Shown one piece after another: positions 52,348-63,710 of a stretch of 64,000 nucleotides of DNA. The number at the start of each line of letters is the position of its first letter. Position 1 is the first letter of the stretch. The DNA comes from Lacticaseibacillus saniviri JCM 17471 = DSM 24301. GTDB lineage: Bacteria; Bacillota; Bacilli; Lactobacillales; Lactobacillaceae. The notes beneath the pieces were generated by a model. That model saw nothing but the letters and a program-made list of their open reading frames with translations, searched no databases and was not told the DNA's origin. Location of the stretch: contig NZ_BBBX01000001.1 in NCBI RefSeq assembly GCF_001311785.1, positions 62,001-126,000 on the forward strand. Direction: 5' to 3'. A program made the translations under genes and the position numbers.

Positions 52348-54427
52348 TTATTTTTGTAGTTGTTCTTGATAATCCTGATTTGGGCAGACCACTTGGACGC
52401 CAGCCTTGCTGCGCTTTTCAACGAGGAAGTGACCACACACTGGGCAGTCACGACCGACTGGCTTGTCCCATGAGACAAAGTCACAGTCTGGATAGCGGGA
52501 GCAACCATAGAACACACGGTTCTTCTTGCTCTTGCGTTCCACAACTTGACCTTCGTGACACTTAGGACAGATGATGCCGATTTCCTTGACGATGGCCTTG
52601 GTGTTGCGGCAATCAGGGAATCGTGAACAAGCATAAAACTTCCCGTAGCGGCCCAATTTGATGACCATCGGTGCCCCACAGATGTCACAGTCAAAGCCTG
52701 CTGGTTCATCCTTGATCTGAATCTTTTCGATACCGGTTTCGGCGTCTGCGACTTCTTTTTCGAACGGTTGATAGAATTGATCGATGACCTTGACCCATTC
52801 CGCATCACCGGTTTCAACGCTGTCCAACTCGGTTTCAACATTGGCCGTAAACTTGATGTCCACGATGTCAGGGAAGAATTCCACAATCAAATCATTGACG
52901 ATTTCACCCAGCTCGGTTGGCTCAAAGCGCCGGGCATTGAGCTTCACATAGTAACGCTTTTGAATGGTTTCAATGGTTGGGGCATAGGTTGATGGGCGAC
53001 CCACCCCATTTTCTTCCAACGCCTTGACCAAGTTCGCTTCAGAATAGCGAGCAGGTGGTTGCGTGAAGTGTTGGGCGGGATCTGTCTTCATCAATTTAAC
53101 CGCGTCACCGATTTCAAGATCGGGCAAGCGATTATCCTTCTGATCTTCATCGCGCGATGACACGTATAATTTGGTGAACCCTGGGAACTTGGTCTGTGAC
53201 CCATTGGCCCGGAACGTGACATCGTTTTGATCCAATGTCACCGCCACGGTATCGATCACAGCAGGTGTCATTTCACTGGCAACAAACGTGACCAGATCAA
53301 GCGATAGAGCTTCATCTGATCCTTGTCTAAGACGCTCTCAAGACTCTCAGGTGTCCGCAATGTGCTGGTTGGGCGAATCGCTTCATGGGCATCTTGTGCC
53401 CCTTCAGGCAGCTTGCCCTGGCGAATCTTAACCGCCGCATAAGCCTCGCCGTATTCATCGTGAATGAATTGGCTGGTTTCAGCCTTGGCGACATTGGAAA
53501 CACGCGTGGAGTCCGTCCGCATATACGTGATTAGACCGACCGTGCCCTGTTTGCCGCCCAAGTTGATCCCTTCATACAGTTGTTGCGCCAACATCATGGT
53601 CTTACGCGTTCTGAAGTTCAACTTGCGGTTGGCTTCTTGTTGCAAGGAGCTTGTGGTAAACGGTGGTGATGGGAAACGCTTACGTTCTTTTTGACCACGT
53701 TGGTGACGGCAAAGGGTTCTTTCTTATCGATCTTTGATAAGACGTCTTGCACCGCCGCGTTGTCCTTTAAAGCATGTTTCTTGTTCTTTAAACCATAGAA
53801 ACTGGCTGCGAACTGCTTTTCGCGACCCTTTTTGAATTCCGCATCGATGGTCCAATACTCTTCGGGTTGGAAGGCATTAATGGCATTCTCGCGGTCAATA
53901 ATGAGCTTCAGTGCGATGGATTGCACCCGACCAGCTGATAGGCCCTTCTTGACCTTCTTCCACAACAATGGACTGATGGAGTAACCCACCAAGCGATCCA
54001 GAACCCGCCGTGCTTGTTGGGCATCGACCAGATTCATATCGATACTGCGTGGCGTCTTGAAGGCATCCTTAACGGCATCTTTCGTGATTTCGTTGAAGAC
54101 CACGCGATTCTTGCCGTTTGGATCCAGGTTCAAAATGTGACTCACGTGCCAGGCAATGGCTTCCCCTTCACGATCGGGATCGGCTGCCAGATACACGTGT
54201 TCGGCCTTACTTGCGGCCTTTTTCAGATCTTTGATGACGGGGCCTTTACCCCGAATTGAGATATATTTGGGTTCATAGTTATTATCAAAATCAATCCCCA
54301 TTTGGCTCTTGGGGAGATCGCGGATGTGGCCCAGACTTGCGACCACCTTATAGTTGCGACCAAGATATTTTTCAATTGTCTTAGCTTTAGCTGGTGATTC
54401 CACGATAACCAAATTTTTGGCGCTCAT
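52348..54427 (-). CDS. topA: DNA topoisomerase I, frame-disrupted
   Basis: Relaxes negative supercoils. The TOPRIM start [31 protein letters not shown] and the nucleophile Tyr in [14 protein letters not shown] are seen. Three C-terminal zinc ribbons follow (CDICGAP...CSRFPDC, CPKCHEG...CSRYPDC, CPVCGHF...CPNQD). Corrected length is 693 aa. An A is missing near 53688-53692 and a T near 53296-53299. ATG at 54427 with AAAGGAG. First gene of topA-xerC-hslV-hslU. Confidence 0.95.
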
Positions 54428-54469
54428 GAACGCACTCCTTTCGTTGATACGCTGATTCAAAACACAGCT

Positions 54470-54499
54470 ATCATATGTGATTCTGTTTTGGCTTGTCAA
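54470..54499 (-). promoter_or_regulatory. Promoter of topA
   Basis: Minus-strand -35 TTGACA (54494-54499) and -10 TATGAT (54470-54475) are 18 bp apart. The flank up to dprA (to 54638) shows no further structure. Confidence 0.65.
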
Positions 54500-54638
54500 C
54501 TGTCGCTTCAAAATTTTGCCATTTATATAAGAAGCAACGCGCCCATCTAAATGTAGCGATAAGCATGAGCGCTGTCAATTCACACCCTGAAGTAATTCAT
54601 GTGCGAAGCCAGTCAAATCCCAGCACAACACGCTTTAT

Positions 54639-55440
54639 TCAAGGATAAAAATTTAGCTCGGCGGTGATATCCGCGGCGGTGAGGACCATTTTGGCTCCGG
54701 CTTGAATCAATTGATTGGTCCCCGCACCCATGGGTTGATCCAAGCGATTGGGCAAGGCAAAAATCTCCCGGTTGTTCTGCAATGCGTAATTAGCGGTAAT
54801 TAAGCTACCACTCTTAACTTTGGCTTCCGTGACCAGAACACCATGTGCCAGTCCCGCGATAATCCGATTGCGCGCGACAAACCGAAACGGGGCCGGCAAC
54901 ACGGCCGCGGGATATTCGCTCAACAATAACCCATCGGTAGCGATGCGGTCAAATAAGCGGCGATTATGGGCCGGATAAACGGTATTAAAACCATGCCCCA
55001 GGACCGCAATCGTCGGCAACTGATGAACCAAGGCCGTTTCATGTGCCATGGTATCCGCGCCGGCCGCTAAGCCACTGGTAATGACTGTATTGAGACCTGG
55101 AAAAATCAGTTCCAGGCTGTGTTTGGTATAGGTGGTTGCCAGCCGCGCACCCACCACACCGAGATTCAATTGGTCTAACAATTGAAGATTACCTCGATAA
55201 AACAGGACTAAGGGCGGTGAGGGAATCTCCTTCAACCGGGGGTGGATAGCTGGCATCCGCTAATGTGATATATGGCGTCTGCGCCGCTTGGTGCAATTGG
55301 TCCGCGGCATCCGGTTGACGCAGTGCAGCCTGCAACCAAGCTTTAGCCTCTGCCATATCTCCCTGGTTGATCTGTGTGGCCATGCGAATATTTTGTTGGT
55401 GCAGCACGTGAATCGCAAACAAAAAATCACGTAATTTCAT
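54639..55440 (-). CDS. dprA: DNA-processing protein DprA, frame-disrupted
   Basis: Loads RecA on incoming single-stranded DNA in transformation. The N-terminal helical segment is followed by the Rossmann domain: LGVVGARLATTYT, VITSGLAAGADTMAH, VLGHGFNTVYPAHN and RFVARNRIIAGLA. Length 266 aa. An extra C in the C run at 55246-55250 splits the gene (SYPPRLKEIP is restored). Other competence genes are not in the window, so it may serve general DNA handling. Confidence 0.92.
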
Positions 55441-55478
55441 GATGATATCCTCCTATCATCAGAAATTACGCGATTAGC

Positions 55479-56231
55479 TTACAATTGTGCTTTAACGGGA
55501 CTGAAGCTGCGACGATGAATCGGTGTCACGCCCAGCTGTGCAAGCCCGAGAAGATGCTTCTTGGTGCCATAGCCCATGTTGTGCGCGAAATCATAGCCGG
55601 GATAGACGGTATCATACATCGCCATCAGCTCATCACGCACCACCTTTGCGACAATGCTCGCTGCCGCAATACTGATGCTGTTGGCGTCACCTTTGATCAA
55701 TTTGCGCTGAGGAATCGCAGTCGGGACCGTCATCGCATCCACCAGGAGATAATCCGGTGTCACAGTCAGATGACCAACTGCTTGCCCCATCACCAATTCG
55801 GTGGCGTGATAGATGTTCTCGCGATCGATCATGGCCGCATCCGCCACGCCCAGACTCACACTGATGGCCTGGCTCATGATGCCAGTAAAGAGTCGCGCCC
55901 GTTCATTGTGTGTGAGCTGCTTACTATCGTTGACTGGTAAGGCAAAATCATGCGGCAAAATCACGGCCGCCGTTACCACCGGACCGGCCAGTGGTCCACG
56001 TCCCACCTCGTCGATGCCGGCAATGAGTGGATAGGTCGGCCACAGCTCGTGTTCAAAGCGAGAGCGATAACGTAATTCCAGGCGCTGTTCCCGCAATTTG
56101 TCGACGCGACGGTGGTATTGATCGAGCAAGCGTTGCGCCCCAACCCGAGAATCCGCTGCAAGTGCCGCTAGCACGGCGTCATCGGCTGGCACATGGCTGA
56201 GTTCTGCTTGATACTCACTCAGCGTCGTCAT
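55479..56231 (-). CDS. rnhB: Ribonuclease HII
   Basis: Intact, 250 aa. Removes ribonucleotides from [20 protein letters not shown] holds the Asp-Glu pair, NDSKQL follows, and later Asp residues are in LLVDAM and [10 protein letters not shown]. The N-terminal extension of about 65 residues is common in lactobacilli. ATG at 56231 overlaps rbgA by 17 nt; the longer frame upstream is inside rbgA. Confidence 0.95.
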   Translation of the reverse strand: MTTLSEYQAELSHVPADDAVLAALAADSRVGAQRLLDQYHRRVDKLREQRLELRYRSRFEHELWPTYPLIAGIDEVGRGPLAGPVVTAAVILPHDFALPVNDSKQLTHNERARLFTGIMSQAISVSLGVADAAMIDRENIYHATELVMGQAVGHLTVTPDYLLVDAMTVPTAIPQRKLIKGDANSISIAAASIVAKVVRDELMAMYDTVYPGYDFAHNMGYGTKKHLLGLAQLGVTPIHRRSFSPVKAQL

Positions 56232-57071
56232 CGGTATCTCCTGGTTGCTCCAACGTGAAGCGCCCGAGTTTACCCTGCCGACAATCAAAGATAATGCGTT
56301 CGGCCATGCGGTTGAAGTCTTCGCCAAATCCTTGGCGCTTGGTGAGGGCAACCAACAAATCGGGTGCACTCAACGCCATATCATCATCACTCAGGCGATA
56401 TGCCTTCTTGATCTCAGCTGGATAATGATTCAAGAAGAATTCAAGCCCATAGAGCCCCACCACATCTTCTTGGAATACGGCATCCGCAATCGCGCCAGTG
56501 AGCGCTAGTCGCTTGCCCACGGTTTGATTTTCAAACTTTGGCCACAGAATCCCAGGTGTATCCAGGATTTGGAACGTATCACTCGCCTTAAGCCACTGTT
56601 GATTCTTGGTCACACCAGGCTTGTTACCGGTGACGGCGATATTTTTCTTCACCAACCGGTTCAAAATCGTGGATTTACCCACGTTTGGAATCCCGATACA
56701 CATCGCCCGGATAGCCGGATTCTTGATGCCGCGCGCCTTTTTACGGGCAATTTTTCCGCCATCAATTGATTGGCCAATTGCGGAATTTGATTCAATCGCT
56801 TCGCGTGTTGCGCGTCAATCGCAATCGCCTCGTTACCAGCATCCTGATAGTGTTTCACCCACAACTTGGTGATTGCGGGATCTGCCAAATCGGCCTTATT
56901 GAGCACCATGATGCGCGGCTTGGCACCCACAATTTCGTTCATCATGGGATTGCGTGATGATTCAGGTGTGCGGGCATCAACGATTTCGAGCACCACATCG
57001 ACCTGTTTTAATTTCTCTTGTACTTCTTTCCGAGCTTTGGCCATATGCCCGGGGAACCATTGAATTGCCAT
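56215..57071 (-). CDS. rbgA: Ribosome biogenesis GTPase RbgA (YlqF), frame-disrupted
   Basis: Circularly permuted GTPase needed for late 50S assembly. G4 (LNKADL) comes before G1 (GIPNVGKST) and G3 (DTPGILWP), as the family requires. The N-terminal [11 protein letters not shown] is diagnostic. Corrected length is 285 aa. An A is missing near 56753-56757 ([14 protein letters not shown] is restored). Leads the rbgA-rnhB pair by overlap. Confidence 0.94.
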
Positions 57072-57083
57072 TAAAAGAACTCC

Positions 57084-58493
57084 CTACTTAATTTTTAAAA
57101 CCGCCGCAATCGCTTGCTTGGTCATGTTGTCATTCGCAGCCACCTTACCGGCGAGTGCTTTGGTCACCATGTCGATGGTAGCTTGATCGCTGATACCTGT
57201 TTCGGGTAACTGAGCGGCCTTTTGGAATGCGGTCACGGCCTTTTGTGTCGCAGCCGTGTAACTACCATTCACCTCGCCAGGGTTATACCCCAAGGCGGCT
57301 AAACTCTGTTGCAGCGCCCGCACATCACTGCCCGTGCTGTTGGTATCCAAACGCTTGGCCGAAATCACTGGTGTATTCGCATACGCCGGGTAATCGACTT
57401 CAATCGTTGGGGTGAGTCCTTGATGATGAATCCACTGGCCCTTAGGTGTCAGCCACTTGGCGACAGTCAGCTTGAGTTCACTGGCTTCATTCAATTGATT
57501 AACCGTTTGAACGGTCCCCTTACCGAAACTCTTCTCCCCAACTAATGGGACATTGCGGTTGTCGTGTAAGGCAGCTGCCGTGATTTCACTGGCGCTGGCC
57601 GTATTGCCATCGATTAAGACGGCCGTGGGTTCCGTTACCTTAAAGCCCTTATCGAGCTTCTTTGAGGCCTTATAGACCGTCTTATCACCGGTTCGTGGTT
57701 GCACCTGCATAATGATCTGACCATTCTTCAAGAACATCGACGAATCTGTAACGCTCGATCCATCATGCCCCCGGGATTTCCCCGCAGATCCAGGACAAAG
57801 CGTTTTGCGCCTTGTTTGCGCAATTTCTTGACCGTTGATTCAAACTGCTTGGCGGTGGGATCAGAGAAGGTGCTGATACTGATGATGCCGACCGTTTTGT
57901 TCGTCGCATCCAACTCACCATTGACCGTGTCAGTGGTAATCTTTGCGCGAGTCACGGTGAGCGTCTTAGCAGCGCCGTTACGTTTGATGGTCAGCGTCAC
58001 CTTGGTGCCGATATCGCCCCGAACTTTTTGACAGCATCCGTTACCGATAGTTTAGCCGTGGACTTACCATTGATGGCTGTAACCTGATCGTCGACTTTGA
58101 GCCCAGCTTTTTGGCGGGACTGTCCTGTGTGAACGAATCGATATAGAGCTTTTGATTCTCAGAGCGCAGTGTGGCGCCGATACCACCAAATGAAGCGGAA
58201 ATTGTGTCATCTAATTGGGCCTTGGAATCGGTCTGCAAATAGGTGGAGTAAGGATCCTTTAAACTGGCCAGCATGCCATTGATGGCGCCATCGGTCAATT
58301 TCTTAGCGTTGGGCTGTTCATAGTACTGCGAATCGATGGTTTGATACATTGCCACAATCTTAGCGGTATTGGCATCCAATTGCGTGCCACGGGCATTATT
58401 TTGCCCCCACATCGCGCCACCAACCGCGCCAGCACCCAGTGCGACAACGATAGCCGTTCCGGTCAACCAGACAGGTACTTGCGATTTTGCCAT
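57084..58493 (-). CDS. S41 family C-terminal processing protease, frame-disrupted
   Basis: About 470 aa, surface-anchored by one N-terminal membrane helix (residues 8-30). PDZ domain, then the S41 core: FVLDLRGNPGG, catalytic Ser in GNTASASEIT, and Lys in GEKSFGKGTVQ. The C-terminal peptidoglycan-binding domain (LQQSLAALGYNPGEVNG) suggests action at the wall. Three single-base losses lie near 58109-58113, 58026-58031 and 57760-57764. The start overlaps the YozE stop (TAATG). Confidence 0.92.
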
Positions 58494-58733
58494 TAGTGTT
58501 CGCCACCCATCTTGGATTCACTCGCCAAGTACGCATTATAGGCGGTGTCAAAGACCGTCATGCTTGGCAGGTAATTCCCATTGAACTCGAGGTAATTGCT
58601 GAGCTGTTCAAAATCACTCTCTTGTTTAGGAAAGCTGTGGTCAAAAAAACGCGTTATTCGCAAATTGCGTCACCTCATCGTGTTGGTTGGGGTTGCGTTG
58701 CGTCATTAAATACTGATAAAAGGACTGCTTCAT
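58493..58733 (-). CDS. YozE family (UPF0346) small protein, frame-disrupted
   Basis: 79 aa once the extra T in the T7 run at 58645-58651 is removed. [21 protein letters not shown] is followed by [24 protein letters not shown] and [12 protein letters not shown], matching the YozE_SAM_like fold. Function unknown. Too short to stand out because each half is under 60 residues. GGAGG ribosome site. Its TAA overlaps the S41 protease ATG. Confidence 0.88.
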
Positions 58734-58745
58734 AAGGTGCCTCCA

Positions 58746-59329
58746 TTATTTCGTTTGTGGTAAATAGACGGCAAAACTCAGGGCATCGTTGGTGAGATCC
58801 AGTTTGGTGGCTCGTAACCGCATGCCATTTGCCATTTTCAGTTTTGACAGTTGTAGAGTGACAGTTTCCTTACTGTTACTCAACTTGACCCATGCGGGCA
58901 GTTTGTAACTGTTACCGATATAGTTCAGCACAAAACCGATTGGCACAGGCAGGCTACCGACGTTAACTTCCGGGCCTTGAGCACCACATCACCATTTGCC
59001 AACACCAACGGATCAAATTGCAATTGAAAATCGACACTCGCGCCCAAAAACTTGAATTGACCACTGAGCAAAGCGGAGTCCCCCAGTGTCAGTTTGTACT
59101 TAACGGGACTGTCTTTTAAATAATCATTCAGATAATAATCAACAATGCGATTGGCTTGATCCCGGGTCAGGTTAACGTTTAACGCCGGTTGCCCCGACAA
59201 GGCCTGATTGGAGACGGGCATCTCAACGGGTTTCATCGCGCGATAGCCGACAAAACCTAATACGCCAAGGTTCAATCCAATCACAACGAGGGCCACTAAG
59301 CGCCACCAATTAAATTTCTTTTTCATCAT
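58746..59329 (-). CDS. YpmS family (DUF2140) membrane-anchored protein, frame-disrupted
   Basis: About 194 aa. One N-terminal membrane helix (residues 11-30) precedes an extracellular beta-rich domain with LNVNLTRDQANRIVDYYL and a C-terminal LPQTK. Function unknown; in Firmicutes it is regularly paired with the YpmR GDSL lipase, as here. An A is missing near 58967-58970 (ARKVNVGSLPV is restored). The ATG overlaps the ypmR-like stop (ATGA). Confidence 0.88.
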
Positions 59330-60159
59330 TTACCCCACTTCGATTCGGTTTTAATCATCTCATTGTACAGTTGCTTGGTCATCTGCGCGTACCCCGCATT
59401 ATTCGGATGGAAGTGGTCCTGGTCAAAAATGAGCGGGTTATCGGCCAAGTCAGAGGCCACTTTTTTGCTTCTGTTTCTTCGTGGCCGGCGTCGTACCCTT
59501 GCTTAGAACGGAATCGATATCGACATAATAAACGCGTGAATAGCGTTTGATGGTGGTTTGACTGGCCTTGTTGAAGCGCGTGACGGTGGTCGAGAGCGCC
59601 GTCACCTCTGGGAAGTACACGTAAAACGGATTGTAGATCCCTAACAAGTAAATCGGTGCGTCCGGATTTTGCGCCCGAATCTGGGTCAGTAACTTATTCA
59701 ATCGGGTTTGAAACTGTGTAATCCCTGTCTGAATATTCTTCTCGGACAGGTTGAAGAAATGCTTCTGCAGAATCGCCATCAGGTCGTTACCCCCAACGGT
59801 CACCGTGATCACATCGGCCGACTTCAAACCTGATTTGATTTTGGCCTGCTTATCCAGACGCGACAGAATCTGCTGGCTGGTATTGCCACTGACACCAAAT
59901 TTTGCGTGGTGACCCGATACCGATTGGTCGCTTCAAGATCACCTTTGATCAGAGGCAGATAGCCGCCCTGTTTAGTCTCATCACCGACACCCTCCGTCAG
60001 GGAATCACCGAGCCCAACAATCTTGATGTCCTTGACTGTCTGAGTCTTTTGATTGATGACAGATTTGGCGGATGGCACGGCAAAACATAGAATCAAAAAC
60101 GCACTGATGGCCACGAGCGCCACAATGCCGATCGAACGAAATGCTTTTTTAATGGTCAT
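59326..60159 (-). CDS. YpmR-like SGNH/GDSL lipase-esterase, frame-disrupted
   Basis: About 277 aa, exported with an N-terminal signal anchor (residues 10-31). SGNH blocks: VGLGDSLTEGVGD (Ser), restored NFGVSGNTS (Gly), VTVGGNDLM (Asn) and, past the second break, DHFHPNNAGY (Asp/His). Substrate unknown; probably a wall or lipid ester. A T is missing near 59899-59902 and an extra A occurs near 59461-59466. Coupled to the ypmS-like gene. Confidence 0.9.
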
Positions 60160-60221
60160 TCACCTCAATTAATTGTACTGTTCAAATAGTACCATCTCGG
60201 CCAACGCTTGTCACATCACCC

Positions 60222-60257
60222 AAAAAGGAGTCGCGGCATTTTGCCACAACCCCCCCA
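60222..60257 (-). terminator. Terminator of degV copy 2
   Basis: On the minus strand GTTGTGGCA pairs with TGCCGCGAC through G-U pairs, extended by GGG/TCC, and is followed by TTTTT. Confidence 0.7.
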
Positions 60258-60268
60258 TTAATATTTGA

Positions 60269-61137
60269 TTAAGCGGTGTAATACATAATCGCGAAGGCAC
60301 CGGCACCCGTGTGTGTTGCAATCACGGGATCGGTAGGCCGAATTAAGATTGGCACATCGGGTACGGCGGCCTTAATCAGGGCGCCATACTGTTCAGCCAT
60401 TTCGAGCCCATCCGCGTGAGAGATACCCACGGCCAAGATGTGCGCTTCTTTTTTCATATCCTCGACAAAACCGTCGACGAACTTATTTACGTCTTCATCC
60501 CACGGCCTTTTTGAAGCGCTGTGAGTTGACCATCCTTAACCTGCAAGATGACCTTGATGTTGAGCAAGCTGGACAACAGGCCTGATACCTTACTGATCCG
60601 GCCACCCTTGACCAAGTTATCCAAGTTAGAAACGCCCATTACCAGGCGTGTGTGGTCACGGACTTCAGCCATCTTAGCCAAAATAGCATCCATATCGGCA
60701 CCGGCTTGCGCCATCTTAGCCGCTTCAATCACTTGGAAACTCAAAGCGCGATCAGTAAAATCAGAATCCCAAACAGTGACCTTACCTTGACTCAATTCAG
60801 CCGCTTGACGGGCTGAATTGACGGTGCCACTAATGGCTTCCAACATGTGCAAGGCGAGCACTTCACTACCATCTTTCGTCAAATCATCAAATAATTCGAG
60901 GAAAGTCCCGATGGCCGGTTGTGACGTCTTAGGCAGCGCTGACGCTTGTGCCATCTTGGTCATAAACTCTTCACGGGTGATGGTTTCACCGTCAATATAG
61001 ACGGTGCCATCAATCATAATCGTTAATGGGATAATGTGAATTTGATACTTCTCAATTTCTTCAGGTGTCAATTGAACTGAAGAATCGGTAACAATTTTAA
61101 TTGTCATTTGGTTACCACGCTTTCTGTCATTGTTCAT
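60269..61137 (-). CDS. DegV family fatty-acid-binding protein (copy 2), frame-disrupted
   Basis: 289 aa when corrected, equal to copy 1 at 35534-36403. IKIVTDSSVQLTPEE, LPKTSQPAIGTF, ALHMLEAISGTV, VWDSDFTDRA, LVKGGRISKVSG and the C-terminal HTGAGAFAIMYY are family motifs. An A is missing near 60496-60499. The ATG at 61137 has AAGGAG; the inner ATG at 61107 lacks one. Confidence 0.92.
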
Positions 61138-61283
61138 GTTTAACTCCTTGAGTATAACAAAACAAATGAAAATTGTCAGTACAAGTTACCTAGTTTTTAA
61201 AACTAAATGAAGTTGATTAGATTCACCCATGATGTTAAGATGAAATCAAAGTCATCTACGTTTTATCACGAGGAGGGATCGTT

Positions 61284-61917
61284 ATGCAACTTAATCTAAC
61301 CGAAACTGAATACAGCCATCTCAATGAACAACTCAGTGCTGCCACTCATGGCATTGCGGCATTGGCCAGTGTTGGTGCAACAATCGCCATGGTCAATCTC
61401 GCGCAAACACCACTCCATCGATTTGCGGCATTGATTTTTGGTCTCGCGCTGATTATCTTGTACAGCGCCTCCACAACGTTCCACAGTTCTATTTTACGAA
61501 GTTCCGCCGACCACTACAAGTTATTGACCATGCCAGTGTCTTTGTCCTGATCACCGGCTCCTACACCCCATTTGTTTAATCGGTGTGGGGGGACAATTGG
61601 GAACGTGGCTCTTGATTGCGATTGCGAGTCTCTCGCTCATCGGTATTCTCTACAAAATGTGGTTTGCTAATCGCTTCCGTTATTTTGAAACCAGCATCTA
61701 CATTCTGCTGGGCTGGTTGTGCCTGATTGGCATCGTGCCACTTTGGCAAAATCTTGGCCCCGAGAGCTTCTTCTTACTAGTTGCTGGGGGCATCGCCTAT
61801 ACCGTCGGCGCCATCATCTACTTACAACAACGAATCCCGTTCAGCCATGTTGTCTGGCACTTGTTTGTGATGTTGGGCAGCACCATGATGGTCCTGGCCA
61901 TTTTGCCTGTGTTGTAG
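61284..61917 (+). CDS. Hemolysin III family membrane protein, frame-disrupted
   Basis: About 211 aa with seven hydrophobic segments, in the PAQR/YqfA-like family. LSAATHGIAALAS, SASTTFHSS, restored DHASVFVLITGSYTPF, and HVVWHLFVMLGS carry the conserved metal-type His residues. The hemolysin name is historical; the real role is unknown. Two losses lie near 61523-61527 and 61570-61576. GAGGAGGG ribosome site. Confidence 0.9.
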
Positions 61918-61939
61918 CACACCGTTAAATTATTCGCAT

Positions 61940-61986
61940 CAAAAAGAGGTTGTGACATCCCTTATGGGTTGTCGCAACCTCTTTTT
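61940..61986. terminator. Bidirectional terminator after hemolysin III gene
   Basis: AAAAAGAGGTTGTGACA pairs with GTCGCAACCTCTTTTT with one G-U and a short loop. Confidence 0.88.
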
Positions 61987-62196
61987 CAATTTCCAAACAA
62001 AATAGAGTAATCGTGTGCCAAAAGACTGAGAAATCCGGTTAACAAGAAGTGTGCGAACTCGCGTTTAGCAACTGAGCACCAGCATAGGTTCGTTTAATTG
62101 GCAGTTTCTGCCAATGACGAACCAAGCTGGGCGCAAGTTGTTGCGAGTTCAAACACGTTAATGGATTGATTCAAAGCGCCTTTTGTCACAACTTCC
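61987..62196 (-). repeat. Long copy of a dispersed intergenic element with a nested hairpin core
   Basis: Its ends (61987-62020 and 62173-62196) match the short copy at 14733-14790. The core 62049-62156 folds into one nested stem: GTGT/ACAC, GAACTCGC/GCGAGTTC, CAACT/AGTTG, CCAGC/GCTGG, GGTTCGT/ACGAACC and the tip ATTGGCAG/CTGCCAAT. No reading frame fits. It lies between convergent genes. Confidence 0.65.
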
Positions 62197-62201
62197 TTAT
62201 T

Positions 62202-62735
62202 TTATGCGTTGTCGCGCTTAATCTGTTCAATCAAGTCGTGATTATCGCGACGCACCCATGCCTCAAACGTGTGAGTGAGCGCAGGATCGTCATTTTCAAC
62301 CGTTCGACTCGTGATCAAATCAAACGGCTCAAAGTCAATGTCCGTCATGTAGGTGTCACCCTCGAAACTACCCGCCAAACGCGTGACGTAGAGCACATCC
62401 GGAATGCCTTTAAAACTGGCAAATACGTGAGCGCCACCGACAATCACCAGGTTTTTATCAGGAAAACTAGCGGCATAATCCAGCACAGATTCCGCTGAAT
62501 GATAGACAATCACGCCATCATCAGCGCTGTATTCGGGCTGATGCGTCAAGACAATATTAGTGCGATTAGGCAATGGCTTCTTCCCCATGCCCTCAAACGT
62601 CTTGCGGCCCATCACCATGATTTGATTGATGGTGACACTCTTGAAGAAATGTAAGTCATCGGGTAGATGCCAAGGTAAGGTGCCATCTTTACCGATCAAA
62701 CCATGTTGGTCTTGTGCCCATAGAAATGAAATCAT
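62202..62735 (-). CDS. folA: Dihydrofolate reductase
   Basis: Intact, 177 aa. Regenerates THF after ThyA. LWAQDQHGLIGKDGTLPWHLPDD is the N-terminal folate site (Asp in PDD), VMGRKTFEGMG binds NADPH, and VIVGGAHVF closes the cofactor site. ATG at 62735; GGAGG lies 11 nt upstream. It begins 23 nt after thyA. Confidence 0.96.
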   Translation of the reverse strand: MISFLWAQDQHGLIGKDGTLPWHLPDDLHFFKSVTINQIMVMGRKTFEGMGKKPLPNRTNIVLTHQPEYSADDGVIVYHSAESVLDYAASFPDKNLVIVGGAHVFASFKGIPDVLYVTRLAGSFEGDTYMTDIDFEPFDLITSRTVENDDPALTHTFEAWVRRDNHDLIEQIKRDNA

Positions 62736-62758
62736 TGATTCAAACCTCCTCTGCACGG

Positions 62759-63708
62759 TTAAACAGCAACGGGTGCCTTGATGGCAGCTGCCGGATGGTA
62801 ATCGAGCATTTTCATATCATCGAGTTCAAAGTCACTAATCTTGGTTTTATCTGGATTCAGCCACAATGTTGGTGGCGCCACCGGTGTCCGCGATAGTTGC
62901 GTCTTGATTTGGTCCAAGTGATTGCTATAGAGATGGGCATCCCCGAATGTGTGGATGAATTCACCCACTTCGAGATTCGTCTCACGCGCCACGAGATGCA
63001 GCAGCAAGGCATACGATGCGATGTTAAACGGCACACCAAGGAAAATATCGGCGGAACGTTGATAGAGCTGCAGGGATAACTTGCCCTCGTTGACATAGAA
63101 CTGGAACATTGTGTGGCACGGTGGCAAGGCCATCGTCGGCACATCCTCTGGATTCCATGCGGAAACAATGAGCCGTCTTGAGTCAGGCGTCGTCTTGATC
63201 ATCTCAATCACGTCACCCAGTTGGTCAATGGTTTCACCTTTACTGGTTTTCCAGGCGCGCCACTGGCTACCGTAAACCTGCCCCAAGTCGCCAAAGCGCT
63301 CGGCAAAATCGGCATCCGCCACAATTTTTTCAGTAAACAAATTCATCTGTTCGTGATACCGCGCCGCAAAATCGGCATCAGTGAGGCTGCGGTGACCAAA
63401 ATCGGTCATGTCGGGCCCGGTATACACATCTGAGGCCACGTAGCGCTCAAACGCCCATTCATCCCAGATGTGGTTGTTGTGCTGCAGCAAATAACGAATA
63501 TTGGTGTCCCCATGTAAGAACCACAATAATTCGCTCTTAATGAGACCAAAAGGCACTTTTTGGTGGTCAGCAGTGGGAAGCCCTCCTGCAAATTGAAGCG
63601 CATCTGATAGCCGAACACACTGAGCGTGCCGGTATGGGTGCGGTCCGATTTCTTGTGGCCGGTGTCGAGTACAGTTTGTGCAAGATCCAAATAGGCTTGT
63701 TCAAGCAT
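62759..63708 (-). CDS. thyA: Thymidylate synthase, frame-disrupted
   Basis: Methylates dUMP to dTMP with methylene-THF. [12 protein letters not shown] (phosphate Arg), GSQWRAW, the nucleophile Cys in [34 protein letters not shown] and HLYSNHLDQ are present. Corrected length is 316 aa, the long Firmicute form. An A is missing near 63554-63559 ([11 protein letters not shown] is restored). Confidence 0.95.
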
Positions 63709-63710
63709 GA

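Noticed and set aside
61284-61917. Hemolysin III as a virulence toxin
   Set aside because: The family is a widespread seven-helix membrane protein in harmless bacteria; the name is historical.
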